This document shows positions 32,245-39,898 of a stretch of DNA of 43,581 nucleotides, piece after piece. Source of the DNA: UBA668 sp049318165 (GTDB lineage: Bacteria; Actinomycetota; Acidimicrobiia; Acidimicrobiales; Ilumatobacteraceae); NCBI GenBank assembly GCA_049318165.1, contig JBMOGW010000001.1, positions 1 through 43,581 on the forward strand. Reading direction: 5' to 3'. Numbering within the stretch: position 1 is the first letter of the stretch; each line of letters opens with the position of its first letter. A program made the translations under genes and the position numbers. The notes beneath the pieces were generated by a model. The model did no database searches. It had not been told where the DNA came from and saw only the letters and a program-made list of their open reading frames with translations.

Positions 32245-34050
32245 ATGCGGCTACTCGGGCGGCAGTCGACGGAGACCGGACCGAGCCTCACCGACGGCGC
32301 GGCACCGGTCGATGGACCGCGGGACGACCTCGAACGACTCGTGCAGGCGAACGGACAGTTGGCCACACTGCTGACCGGGTTGTTGGAGTCCGCCCACGCC
32401 GAGATCGCCATCGTCGACGAGCACTCGCACTTCGTCGCCGCGAACGGCGCGTTCCGCGAACAGTTCCTCCACGGCGGCGACCCGACGGGCATGAGCTTGA
32501 GCGAGCTCGCCGGCCGGCTGGACGACCCGCCCCTGCTCGACATGCTCGACGTCGTGCGTCAGGTGCTCGGCTCCGGCAGTGAGGTGTCGCTGTTCACCCG
32601 CGACCACCTGCACGGCCGCGACCGCTGGCTGGACGTCACCGTCAGCCCGCTGGTGTTGCAGCCGGGCGTGGTGTTGCGCGCCAGCGACGTCACCGACCTC
32701 GTCGAGACCGCACGCAGCGTGCACGCCGGCCGTGCAACGGACGAACTCACCGGATTGCTGTCCGCCGAGGCGTTGATCGAGGCGCTCGACACCAGCCTGC
32801 GTCGCCGGGCCTCGATGTGGTGCGTGGCCATGATCGACATCGACCAGTTCACCGTGATCCGCCAGACGCTCGGTTACTCGGCCGGCGACGAACTCCTCCG
32901 CATGGTGGCCGGCACACTGCGCCGGCTCGCCCCGCTCGGCAGCCACGTGAGCCGCTGGCAGGGCGACACGTTCTGCGTCGCGTTCGAACCGGTGCCGGGC
33001 GCCGAGGTGGACCACGTCGCGTCACTGTTGCGCGACGGCGTGCGCCAGCCGGTGACCGTGCAGGGTCGCACGGTGCGCATCACCGCCTCCGTCGGCAGCA
33101 CCCTGTGCAGCGCGGACCGGCCCATCGAAGACGCCCTGCAGCAGGCGGAATTGGCCATGCAGGAAGCGTCGAAGCGTGGTGGCAACCGGTGCGTCACCTA
33201 CGACGCCGAGCTGGCCGAGCCGCAAGAGGGCATGGTGCGCCTGTGGAACGCGCTGCGCAGCGCACTGCAGTTCCGCCAGATGGAAGTGTGGTTCCAGCCG
33301 GTGGTGAGCCTGGCCACCGACAAGCCCATCGCTGCCGAGGCGCTGTGTCGCTGGCACCACCCGCAGTTCGGTGACGTCTCCCCCGGCGAGTTCATCCCGA
33401 TCGCCGAGCGCAACTCCGAGATCCTCAACATCGGCTCGTTCGTGCACGGCCGAGCAGCCGAGACGGCCGTCGCGCTCCGCACCACCCGCGTGGTGCCGAT
33501 GGCCGATTTCCAGATCTCCGTCAACGCATCGCCGAACGAGTTGGCGTGGCCGGATTTCGCCCGCAACATGCTCGCCCGGATCAAGGCCAACGACGCCCAT
33601 CCGGAGTGGTTCGCGCTCGAGCTCACCGAACAGGCGCTCGCGCAGCGAGACCCTGCCGTCCGCGAGAACATCCGCATCCTGCGCGAGGCCGGCGTGACAC
33701 TGGTCCTCGACGACTTCGGGACTGGCTACTCGTCGCTCGAGCGGCTGCGCGACATCCCGGTCGACAAGGTGAAGATCGACCGCCGCTTCGTCGCCAACCT
33801 CGACGACGAGCGCAATGTGCGCATCATCGCCACCATCGTGGCGCTCGCACAGGAGCTCGGCATGCAGACGGTCGCCGAAGGCGTCGAGACCACCGAGCAG
33901 GCGGCGCGGCTGCGTTCGCTCGGGTGCAACGCAGCGCAGGGCTTCCTGTACGCACCTGCGGTGCCCGACAGTGAGTTGACGGCGGTGCTGCGCGACATCA
34001 GCGCAGTCGCATCGACACCTCGTTCGCGAGGAGTCGCCCCCGGCGCGTGA
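32245..34050 (+). CDS. PAS-GGDEF-EAL protein: probable c-di-GMP phosphodiesterase with degenerate GGDEF
   Basis: This 601-aa cytoplasmic protein has a PAS-like domain at about residues 40-155. A GGDEF-fold domain at about 165-320 has QGDTF (239-243) in place of GGDEF, so cyclase activity is unlikely. The EAL domain (about 335-585) has the catalytic set: EAL at 365-367, the Asn in SVNAS, ELTE, DD at 489-490 in DDFGTG, Lys in KIDRRF, and Glu545 in AEGVET. It should hydrolyse c-di-GMP to pGpG, with the PAS/GGDEF part regulatory. ATG 32245 has a clear AGGAGG (32232-32237). The last 53 bp overlap the converging hemW gene. Confidence 0.93.
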   Translation: MRLLGRQSTETGPSLTDGAAPVDGPRDDLERLVQANGQLATLLTGLLESAHAEIAIVDEHSHFVAANGAFREQFLHGGDPTGMSLSELAGRLDDPPLLDMLDVVRQVLGSGSEVSLFTRDHLHGRDRWLDVTVSPLVLQPGVVLRASDVTDLVETARSVHAGRATDELTGLLSAEALIEALDTSLRRRASMWCVAMIDIDQFTVIRQTLGYSAGDELLRMVAGTLRRLAPLGSHVSRWQGDTFCVAFEPVPGAEVDHVASLLRDGVRQPVTVQGRTVRITASVGSTLCSADRPIEDALQQAELAMQEASKRGGNRCVTYDAELAEPQEGMVRLWNALRSALQFRQMEVWFQPVVSLATDKPIAAEALCRWHHPQFGDVSPGEFIPIAERNSEILNIGSFVHGRAAETAVALRTTRVVPMADFQISVNASPNELAWPDFARNMLARIKANDAHPEWFALELTEQALAQRDPAVRENIRILREAGVTLVLDDFGTGYSSLERLRDIPVDKVKIDRRFVANLDDERNVRIIATIVALAQELGMQTVAEGVETTEQAARLRSLGCNAAQGFLYAPAVPDSELTAVLRDISAVASTPRSRGVAPGA

Positions 34051-35044
34051 GCCGGGCGCGGCCGTCGGCGACGATCACCAACTCGTCCAGGCCGTCGAGG
34101 TCGAGCGCGTCGGCGGGCACACCGCCGCGCATGCGCAGCCGTAGCTGCAGTCCTTCCAGCCGACGCGCCTCGGCGTCGAGGGTCTCCCCCGCAGCCTCCG
34201 TCGGCTGGCCCTGCTCGACGGCCTCGACATAGCGGTCGGGCGTGCGCAGATTCCACCACCGTCGGCCGTGACGATGGCTGTGGGCGGCGCAGCCGATGCC
34301 CAGGTAGTCGCCCTGCTCCCAGTACAGCATGTTGTGCCGGCACTCGTGGTCGGGCAGCGCCCAGTTGCTGACTTCGTAGTTCTCGCGTCCGGCGGCCACC
34401 AGCAGGTCGTCGACGAGTTCGTACTTGTCAGCGAGGTCGTCGTCGTCGGGGTGACGCTGCGGCTCCTCGGCGAGCGGCGTGCCCGCCTCGACGGTCAGTG
34501 CATACGCCGAGACGTGCGGCGGCTCGAGTTCGAGCGCTCGCTCGACCGTGGTGCGCCAGTCGTCGAGCGACTCACCGGCGGCGCCGTAGATCAGGTCCAT
34601 GTTGAAGGTGGGAATGCCGGCACGGCGCACCGAGGCGACCGCTCGCTCGACGTTCTCGGGCACGTGGCTGCGACCGAGCGACGCCAGCACGTGCGGCACC
34701 ATCGATTGCACCCCGATGCTCACCCGGTTCACGCCGGCGTCGGCGTAGACGGCCATCATCGTGTCGGTGACGTCGTCGGGGTTGCACTCCACCGTCACCT
34801 CGGCGCCCGGCACCGTCGGGATGGCACGCAGCACGTCAGCGAGCAGCAGCGGTTCGACGAGCGTGGGCGTGCCACCGCCCACGAACACACTCGTCACCGG
34901 CGGCAGAGAGGCACGGCGCACCTCCTCGCGGAGGGCGGCCATGTAGCGGTCTTGGAGATGATGGCGGTCGGTCCACGTCGCGAAGGCGCAGTAGTCGCAG
35001 CGACGCGAGCAGAACGGGATGTGGACGTAGACGCCGAACGCCAC
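33998..35044 (-). CDS. hemW: Radical SAM heme chaperone HemW (formerly HemN-like)
   Basis: This 348-aa radical SAM protein binds heme and delivers it to respiratory proteins. The N terminus VYVHIPFCSRRCDYCAFATW has the CxxxCxxC iron-sulfur motif with the extra Cys-x-Phe absent in favour of the HemW pattern. VFVGGGTPT, VECNPDD and VSIGVQS follow, with FNMDLIYGAAGES. The short length and lack of the HemN-specific N-terminal extension separate it from coproporphyrinogen dehydrogenase. GTG 35044 starts 2 nt after the bldD-like gene, so they are probably co-transcribed. Confidence 0.92.
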   Translation of the reverse strand: MAFGVYVHIPFCSRRCDYCAFATWTDRHHLQDRYMAALREEVRRASLPPVTSVFVGGGTPTLVEPLLLADVLRAIPTVPGAEVTVECNPDDVTDTMMAVYADAGVNRVSIGVQSMVPHVLASLGRSHVPENVERAVASVRRAGIPTFNMDLIYGAAGESLDDWRTTVERALELEPPHVSAYALTVEAGTPLAEEPQRHPDDDDLADKYELVDDLLVAAGRENYEVSNWALPDHECRHNMLYWEQGDYLGIGCAAHSHRHGRRWWNLRTPDRYVEAVEQGQPTEAAGETLDAEARRLEGLQLRLRMRGGVPADALDLDGLDELVIVADGRARLTRRGRLLANEVSMRLR

Positions 35045-35046
35045 CG

Positions 35047-35559
35047 TCAGGGGCGATACAACAGGTCGAGCGCGTCGAGGCGCTGGCCGACCTGGTCGAC
35101 GGGCACATCGAGCATCGCGGCGATGGCACGGGTGTCGTCGCCGCGGACGGTGATGACCTTGCCGTTGAAGTCCTGGCGCTGCACCTGGATCATCTTCAGG
35201 AAGCGGGTGAGCATCTCGAACGGCTGGCCGCTCAACTGGCTGAGCTTCAACAGGTCGACGGCCAACTTCTTGCGGGCCTCGCCCTCGCCCTCGGCGGCCG
35301 GCACGGCGTCCTCACGGGGCAGCAACTGGTCGACGGGGACGTTGTAGAACTTCGCCAGGCGCTCGAGGCGGGGCACCGAGATGGCTCGTTCGCCGCGCTC
35401 GTAGGCGCCGAGCACCGAGGCCTTGAACTCCTCCTCGGAGTTGGCCTCGACCTCCTGCAGCGACAGACGCTTCTGGCGGCGGATGACGCGCAGGCGCTCG
35501 CCCACCTTGCGGCTGTAGGGCGAGGAAGCAACATCGTCGTCGTACTCGCGCATGCTCAT
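35047..35559 (-). CDS. bldD: BldD-family c-di-GMP-responsive transcriptional regulator
   Basis: This 170-aa regulator has an N-terminal HTH_3 DNA-binding domain (about 16-80: KVGERLRVIRRQKRLSLQEVE, SVLGAYERGERAISVPRLE, FYNVPVDQLLP) very like Streptomyces BldD. Its C-terminal domain (about 97-168) carries the c-di-GMP-binding signature RXD-X8-RXXD: R128-Q-D130, eight residues, then R139-G-D-D142, inside RQDFNGKVITVRGDD. In BldD, c-di-GMP joins two C-terminal domains so that the protein can bind its operator. ATG 35559 has GAGGAG 8 nt upstream. An operator-like site lies in its own promoter. hemW follows directly. Confidence 0.92.
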   Translation of the reverse strand: MSMREYDDDVASSPYSRKVGERLRVIRRQKRLSLQEVEANSEEEFKASVLGAYERGERAISVPRLERLAKFYNVPVDQLLPREDAVPAAEGEGEARKKLAVDLLKLSQLSGQPFEMLTRFLKMIQVQRQDFNGKVITVRGDDTRAIAAMLDVPVDQVGQRLDALDLLYRP

Positions 35560-35632
35560 CGTTCTTTCTCCTCGGGCTCGCCGATCGTCGGACCCCGTCC
35601 GAATGTCCTGCAGCGTGGCGGCATTGCCGCTC

Positions 35633-35661
35633 AGTGTGGCACAGGGTGACCCGATTCACAA
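35633..35661 (-). promoter_or_regulatory. bldD promoter with near-consensus BldD box
   Basis: TTGTGA (35656-35661) and CACACT (35633-35638) form a -35/-10 pair with 17-nt spacing. In between, 35636-35650 reads GTGGCACAGGGTGAC on the plus strand. It matches the BldD consensus GTNACNCWGNGTNAC at 10 of 11 defined positions. Binding there would block the promoter, as in the autorepression known for Streptomyces BldD. The rest of 35560-35696 holds only the leader and no gene. Confidence 0.62.
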
Positions 35662-35696
35662 CCCTTCGTGAAGACCGAGCACTGTCCGTGGATTTT

Positions 35697-36362
35697 TCAG
35701 TGGTTCAGCAACATGCCACACGCCGCGGCGACGGCGGCGGTCTCCACCCGCAGCACCGTGTCCACCAACGCGATGCGTGGCAACGCCACCGCGAGCTCGT
35801 CCGGGCTGAACCCGCCCTCGGGCCCGATCAGCACCGTACGGTGTCCCCCACCGGCCTCGCCACCGGGTTCGGCCAGCGCTGCTCCGGGCAGGGCCGCTGC
35901 CTGTTCGAACGGCACCGGACCGCGCACGACGGGCAACCACACCCGCCTGCTCTGCACGGCGGCCTCTCGAGCGACCCGCTGCAGGCGGGCCATCGGCTTC
36001 ACGCCGCGCTCGCCATCCCATCGCACGACACTGCGGGCGCAGTGCAGCAGCACGATCTCCCGCACGCCGAGCTCCGTGAGCTTCTGCACCATCCACTCGG
36101 CACGGTCGCCCTTGGGGATCGCCGCAGCGATCGTGCACGGCGCCGGCTCGGGTTCGTGCTCCACAGGGCCGGAGGGCACCAGTGCGGCGCCGGCGACCAC
36201 CGTGGTGCGCCACGCGCCGCTCCCGTCCGACACGGTGACCACCTCGCCGTCGCGAAGGCGCAGCACGCGGAACAGGTGATGCGCGTCGTCGGACTCGGGT
36301 TCGGGCGCGTCGACCGACGCGACGAACACGTGCGCCGCGCTGGTGCGCAGCGCCGGGTTCAC
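35697..36362 (-). CDS. rsmE: 16S rRNA (uracil-1498-N3)-methyltransferase RsmE
   Basis: This 221-aa SPOUT-class methyltransferase modifies U1498 of 16S rRNA. N-terminal PUA-like segment (HHLFRVLRLRDGEVVTVSDG) and the trefoil-knot motifs KLTELGVREIVLLHCARS, REAAVQSRR, LIGPEGGFSPDE and VLRVETAAVAA are present. GTG 36362 overlaps the dnaJ stop (GTGA), so it belongs to the hrcA-dnaJ-rsmE operon, a common actinobacterial arrangement. Confidence 0.94.
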   Translation of the reverse strand: MNPALRTSAAHVFVASVDAPEPESDDAHHLFRVLRLRDGEVVTVSDGSGAWRTTVVAGAALVPSGPVEHEPEPAPCTIAAAIPKGDRAEWMVQKLTELGVREIVLLHCARSVVRWDGERGVKPMARLQRVAREAAVQSRRVWLPVVRGPVPFEQAAALPGAALAEPGGEAGGGHRTVLIGPEGGFSPDELAVALPRIALVDTVLRVETAAVAAACGMLLNH

Positions 36363-37474
36363 TGGAACGCCGACTTGATGCGCGAGAAGAGTCCGGTCTC
36401 CTGGTGCAACTCCTCGCCGCGAGCCTCGGCGAACTTGCGCAACAGCTCGGCCTCGAAGTCGGTCAGCTTGGTCGGCACCTGCACGTCGACCCGCACGCGC
36501 AGGTCACCACGGCCGCGTCCCTGCAGACGCGGCACGCCGCGCTGGCGCAGCACGAACTCGCGGCCGGGCTGCGTGCCCGCAGGCACGACGATCTCCTCGT
36601 CGCCCTCCAGCGTGGTCAGGACGAACTTCGCACCGAGCGCCGCCTGGGCGATCGACACCGGCAACTCGGCGACCAGGTCGTCGGCCTCACGCCGGAACCG
36701 CTCGTGTGGCGCCACCCGCAGGTGCACGTACAGATCGCCCGCCGCGCCGCCACGGGGGCCGACGGCACCACGCCCTGTGAGCCGCAAGGTGGAACCCGTG
36801 TCGACACCGGCCGGGACGTCCACCTGGTACGTCTTCTCGGTGATGGTGCGGCCCTCACCATTGCAGGTGGTGCACGGGGTGACGACGACCTGGCCGAGGC
36901 CGCCGCACTTCGGGCACGCCGACGAGGTGACCATCTGACCGAGCATGCTCTGGCGCACGCGCTGCACCTGGCCCTGTCCGTTGCACTCGCTGCACACCAC
37001 CGGCTTCGTGCCGCCGCCGGCACCGCTGCCGCTGCAGTCGTCGCACCGCAACGCGGTGCGCACGGTGACCGGCACCGTGGCCCCGAACACCGCCTGCTCG
37101 AACGCGATGTCGGCGACGACCTCGAGGTCCTGTCCACGCGGTGGGCCGGCCGGGCCGCGGGCACCGCCGAAGGGACTGCCGCCGCCGAAGAACGCGTCGA
37201 ACAGGTCACCGAGACCGCCGGCGCCACCGGCACCGAAGAAGTCGCCGGGATTGCCGCCGACCCCCTGCTCGCCGTACCGGTCGTAGCGGGCGCGTTGCTC
37301 GGGGTCGCTCAGCACCTCGTAGGCCTGGGCAACCTGCTTGAACTGCTCCTCGGCGGCCGGATCGCCCGGATTCGCGTCGGGATGCAGCTCGCGGGCGAGC
37401 TTGCGGTACGCCTTCTTGATCTCATCGGCCGACGCCGTGCGGTGCACGCCGAGCAGTTCGTAATAGTCGGCCAT
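36359..37474 (-). CDS. dnaJ: Chaperone DnaJ (HrcA-linked copy)
   Basis: This 371-aa type I J-protein is a co-chaperone of DnaK. The J domain (about 1-65) includes YYELLGV and the HPD motif (LHPDANP). A Gly/Phe-rich linker follows (FFGAGGAGGLGDLFDAFFGGGSPFGG). The zinc-binding domain has four C-x2-C-x-G-x-G repeats (CDDCSGSG, CSECNGQG, CPKCGGLG, CTTCNGEG), and then the C-terminal substrate domains. ATG 37474 lies one base after the hrcA stop; a GTG three codons upstream is possible. Linkage to hrcA suggests heat-regulated expression. Confidence 0.95.
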   Translation of the reverse strand: MADYYELLGVHRTASADEIKKAYRKLARELHPDANPGDPAAEEQFKQVAQAYEVLSDPEQRARYDRYGEQGVGGNPGDFFGAGGAGGLGDLFDAFFGGGSPFGGARGPAGPPRGQDLEVVADIAFEQAVFGATVPVTVRTALRCDDCSGSGAGGGTKPVVCSECNGQGQVQRVRQSMLGQMVTSSACPKCGGLGQVVVTPCTTCNGEGRTITEKTYQVDVPAGVDTGSTLRLTGRGAVGPRGGAAGDLYVHLRVAPHERFRREADDLVAELPVSIAQAALGAKFVLTTLEGDEEIVVPAGTQPGREFVLRQRGVPRLQGRGRGDLRVRVDVQVPTKLTDFEAELLRKFAEARGEELHQETGLFSRIKSAFQ

Positions 37475-37475
37475 C

Positions 37476-38480
37476 TCACCCACCGTCGCTCAATCGGCGA
37501 CCGAGGCGGTCGCTCACGGCCTCGACCGTAGCCAGTGCCTGCGGGTAATCCATGCGCGTCGGGCCGAGCACGCCCACCGTGCCCACCTGTTCGCCATCCA
37601 CCACCACCGGCTTCACCACCACCGAGCACGCGGCGAGCGGCTCGATGCCGTGCTCGGCGCCGATGGCGACCGACAGGCCGCGGTCGAGGATGTCGCGCAC
37701 CAGCGACACCATCACGTACTGCTGCTCGAGCGTGCGCAGCACCGACCGCACGGTGTCGACGGTGTCGAACGCCTGCGCCATCGACGACGCCCCACCGACG
37801 AACACCGATTCCTCGTGGGGCTGCCCGATTCCGGTGATCGCCGCATCGCTCAACTGGTCGAGCTCGCGGTCTCCGGTGTGCGGAATCGCGTCGTGCACCT
37901 GTTCCAGGGTGCGACCGGCGAGGTGGGTCTGCAGGTGTGCCGTCACCGCCGAGAGGCGGATGTCCGACGTGTCGGCAGGGATCTCGATCACCTGGTTCTC
38001 GACGTTGCCGTTCGACATCACCACGACGACGGTGGCGCTGCGCGACGACAGCGACACCACCTGCACGGAGCGCACGGTGGCGCTCTGCCGCTGCGGCGGC
38101 GGGCCCACCACGAGCGCCGCGTGATGGGTGACCTGGGCCAGCAGGTTGGTGGTCTGGTGGAGCAACTCCTCGAGACGGCCGTGCGTGCTGTCGAAGAACT
38201 GGCCCACACGCTGCTGCGCGCCTTCGTCGAGCCGCCCCGGCGCCGCCATGTGGTCCACGTAGAAGCGGTAACCCTTGTCGGTGGGCACTCGGCCGGCCGA
38301 GGTGTGCGGCTGGGCCAGGTAGCCCTCCTGCTCGAGGACGGCCATCTCGTTGCGGACCGTCGCCGAGCTCACCTGCACGCCCGGCGCGTTCGCGACATGC
38401 GTGGAACCCACCGGCTGTGCGGTGGTGATGTACTCCTGCACCACGGCACGGAGGATGGCGGTCTTGCGTTCGTCGAGCAT
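37476..38480 (-). CDS. hrcA: Heat-inducible transcriptional repressor HrcA
   Basis: This 334-aa repressor binds CIRCE operators and represses chaperone genes. An N-terminal winged helix (LDERKTAILRAVVQEYITTAQP, SATVRNEMAVLEQEGYLAQPHTSAGR, PTDKGYRFYVDHM) precedes the GAF-like HrcA domain (VFVGGASSMAQAFD, SVAIGAEHGIEPL, GVLGPTRMDYPQALATVEAVS). ATG 38480 has a GAGG ribosome site. A CIRCE-like inverted repeat with a -10 box in its middle lies 25-52 nt upstream, so the hrcA-dnaJ-rsmE operon should be autoregulated. Confidence 0.95.
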   Translation of the reverse strand: MLDERKTAILRAVVQEYITTAQPVGSTHVANAPGVQVSSATVRNEMAVLEQEGYLAQPHTSAGRVPTDKGYRFYVDHMAAPGRLDEGAQQRVGQFFDSTHGRLEELLHQTTNLLAQVTHHAALVVGPPPQRQSATVRSVQVVSLSSRSATVVVVMSNGNVENQVIEIPADTSDIRLSAVTAHLQTHLAGRTLEQVHDAIPHTGDRELDQLSDAAITGIGQPHEESVFVGGASSMAQAFDTVDTVRSVLRTLEQQYVMVSLVRDILDRGLSVAIGAEHGIEPLAACSVVVKPVVVDGEQVGTVGVLGPTRMDYPQALATVEAVSDRLGRRLSDGG

Positions 38481-38505
38481 CGGAGTTCCTCGAGCACACG
38501 GTCGA

Positions 38506-38532
38506 TTGGCAGTCGAGCCTATCGACTGCCAG
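38506..38532 (-). promoter_or_regulatory. CIRCE-like operator with embedded -10 box for hrcA-dnaJ-rsmE
   Basis: Half-sites TTGGCAGTC (38506-38514) and GACTGCCAG (38524-38532), read on the plus strand, are separated by exactly 9 nt, as in CIRCE (TTAGCACTC-N9-GAGTGCTAA). The inner perfect inverted repeat is 10 bp per arm (38507-38516 and 38522-38531). Relative to the GC-rich actinobacterial form TTGGCACTC, the change is a symmetric C-to-G in each arm. TAGGCT, a minus-strand -10 box, lies at 38516-38521 in the spacer. The site covers the photolyase stop codon. Confidence 0.72.
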
Positions 38533-39868
38533 CCGTCGCGTGTCGGTACCTGCGCAGCGCTTCCTCGCGCTCGACGGCGTGGTCGACCATCGGTGCCGGG
38601 TAGAAGGTGGGCCGCTGCAGCCCCGGCTGGTGCACTGCGACACCGGGCAGCGAGGCCAGTTCGGGCACCCACCGGCGCACGTACTCCCCCGCCGGGTCGA
38701 ACTTCTCGCCTTGCGACGTGGGGTTGAAGACCCGGAAGTAGGGCGCCGCGTCGGTGCCCGTTCCCGCGGTCCACTGCCAGCCGTGCTGGTTCGACGCCAG
38801 ATCGCCGTCGACGAGGTGGCGCATGAAGTGCGCCGCACCCCACTGCCACGGAAGATGCAGGTCCTTCACCAGGAAGCTGGCCACGATCATCCGCACCCGG
38901 TTGTGCATCCAGCCCGTCGCCAGCAGCTGGCGCATTCCCGCGTCGACGATCGGGTAGCCGGTCTGCCCCGCCGCCCACCGTTCGAAGCGGAGCCGTGCAT
39001 CGGCGTCCCGGTCGATCGGCATGGCGGTGAGCTTCGGCTCGAGGTTCTCCCATGCCGTCTCGGGCCGGCGGAACAGCACATCGGCGTAGAAGTCGCGCCA
39101 CCCCAACTCGGAGGCGAACACGGCATGGTCGCGTTCCGGCCCGAGATCGGCGAGCAGCTGTCGCGGGTGCACGGTGCCCCACCGCAACGCGGCCGACAAC
39201 CGACTGGTGCCATCCACCGCCGGAAGGTTCCGGTCGGTGTCGTACCGATCGAGTGCCGGCAGGAACTCGGCCCATCGCTCGTGGGCGGCAACCTCGCCGG
39301 CGGGTGGCAGCACCGCGTCGACCGCCGGGGAATGCGGCAGCCCATCGCTGGGCACGCTCGGCGCGCCGCGCCAGGTCGCGTCGGGCACGCCGGTCGGCGC
39401 AGCCCAGCCGATGCCGCGCCAGGCCTTCGAGAACGGTGTGAACACCCGATAGGCGGTGCCGTCGGGCTTGTTCACCTCACCGGGGGCGACCGCGTGATTG
39501 CTACCGACGCCACGGAACGCGACACCTGCCTCGCGCAGGGCTGCGCCGACCGCAGCGTCGCGGGTGCGTCCGTACGGACCGAAGTCGCGAGTGACGAACA
39601 CGGCCGTCGCGTCCACCTCCGCCACCAGCGTGGGCACCACCGATCTCGGGTCGCCGTGGCGGCACACCAGCGCACCGCCCATCGACGCGTCGAGCGCTCG
39701 CAACGCGTCCGCCATGAAGGCCCGCCTGGGTGCGCCGGCCCGATCGAATGCCGGGTCCACCACGAACAGCGGGACGACGTCGTTGCCGCCCTCTGCGGCG
39801 GCCGCGAGGGCGGGCAGATCGCTCAGCCGCAGATCCCTGCGGAACCACATCACGACGGTGGAGCCCAT
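38519..39868 (-). CDS. phrB: Deoxyribodipyrimidine photolyase (class I CPD photolyase)
   Basis: This 449-aa flavoprotein repairs pyrimidine dimers with blue light. It has an N-terminal antenna domain (VVMWFRRDLRLSDLPAL) and an FAD-binding C-terminal domain with SRLSAALRWGTVHPRQLL, ELGWRDFYADVL, GYPIVDAGMRQLLATGWMHN, RVRMIVASFLVKDL and NQHGWQWTAGTGTDAAPYFR. The chosen ATG 39868 has a weak GACACT box 7 nt upstream; GTG 39874 is a two-codon longer alternative. The stop lies inside the hrcA operator. Confidence 0.93.
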   Translation of the reverse strand: MGSTVVMWFRRDLRLSDLPALAAAAEGGNDVVPLFVVDPAFDRAGAPRRAFMADALRALDASMGGALVCRHGDPRSVVPTLVAEVDATAVFVTRDFGPYGRTRDAAVGAALREAGVAFRGVGSNHAVAPGEVNKPDGTAYRVFTPFSKAWRGIGWAAPTGVPDATWRGAPSVPSDGLPHSPAVDAVLPPAGEVAAHERWAEFLPALDRYDTDRNLPAVDGTSRLSAALRWGTVHPRQLLADLGPERDHAVFASELGWRDFYADVLFRRPETAWENLEPKLTAMPIDRDADARLRFERWAAGQTGYPIVDAGMRQLLATGWMHNRVRMIVASFLVKDLHLPWQWGAAHFMRHLVDGDLASNQHGWQWTAGTGTDAAPYFRVFNPTSQGEKFDPAGEYVRRWVPELASLPGVAVHQPGLQRPTFYPAPMVDHAVEREEALRRYRHATAGSR

Positions 39869-39884
39869 GGCCACGAGTGTCGCC

Positions 39885-39890
39885 TACCCT
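39885..39890 (+). promoter_or_regulatory. Leaderless -10 box (TACCCT) for the histidine phosphatase
   Basis: TACCCT is followed by 8 nt and then GTG 39899, in the 30-nt divergent gap with the photolyase gene. Confidence 0.5.
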
Positions 39891-39898
39891 TCCCCACC

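Noticed and set aside
36945..37286. Plus-strand ORFs opposite the dnaJ Gly/Phe and zinc-finger region
   Set aside because: Reverse reading of CxxC and GGG repeats; no independent evidence of coding.
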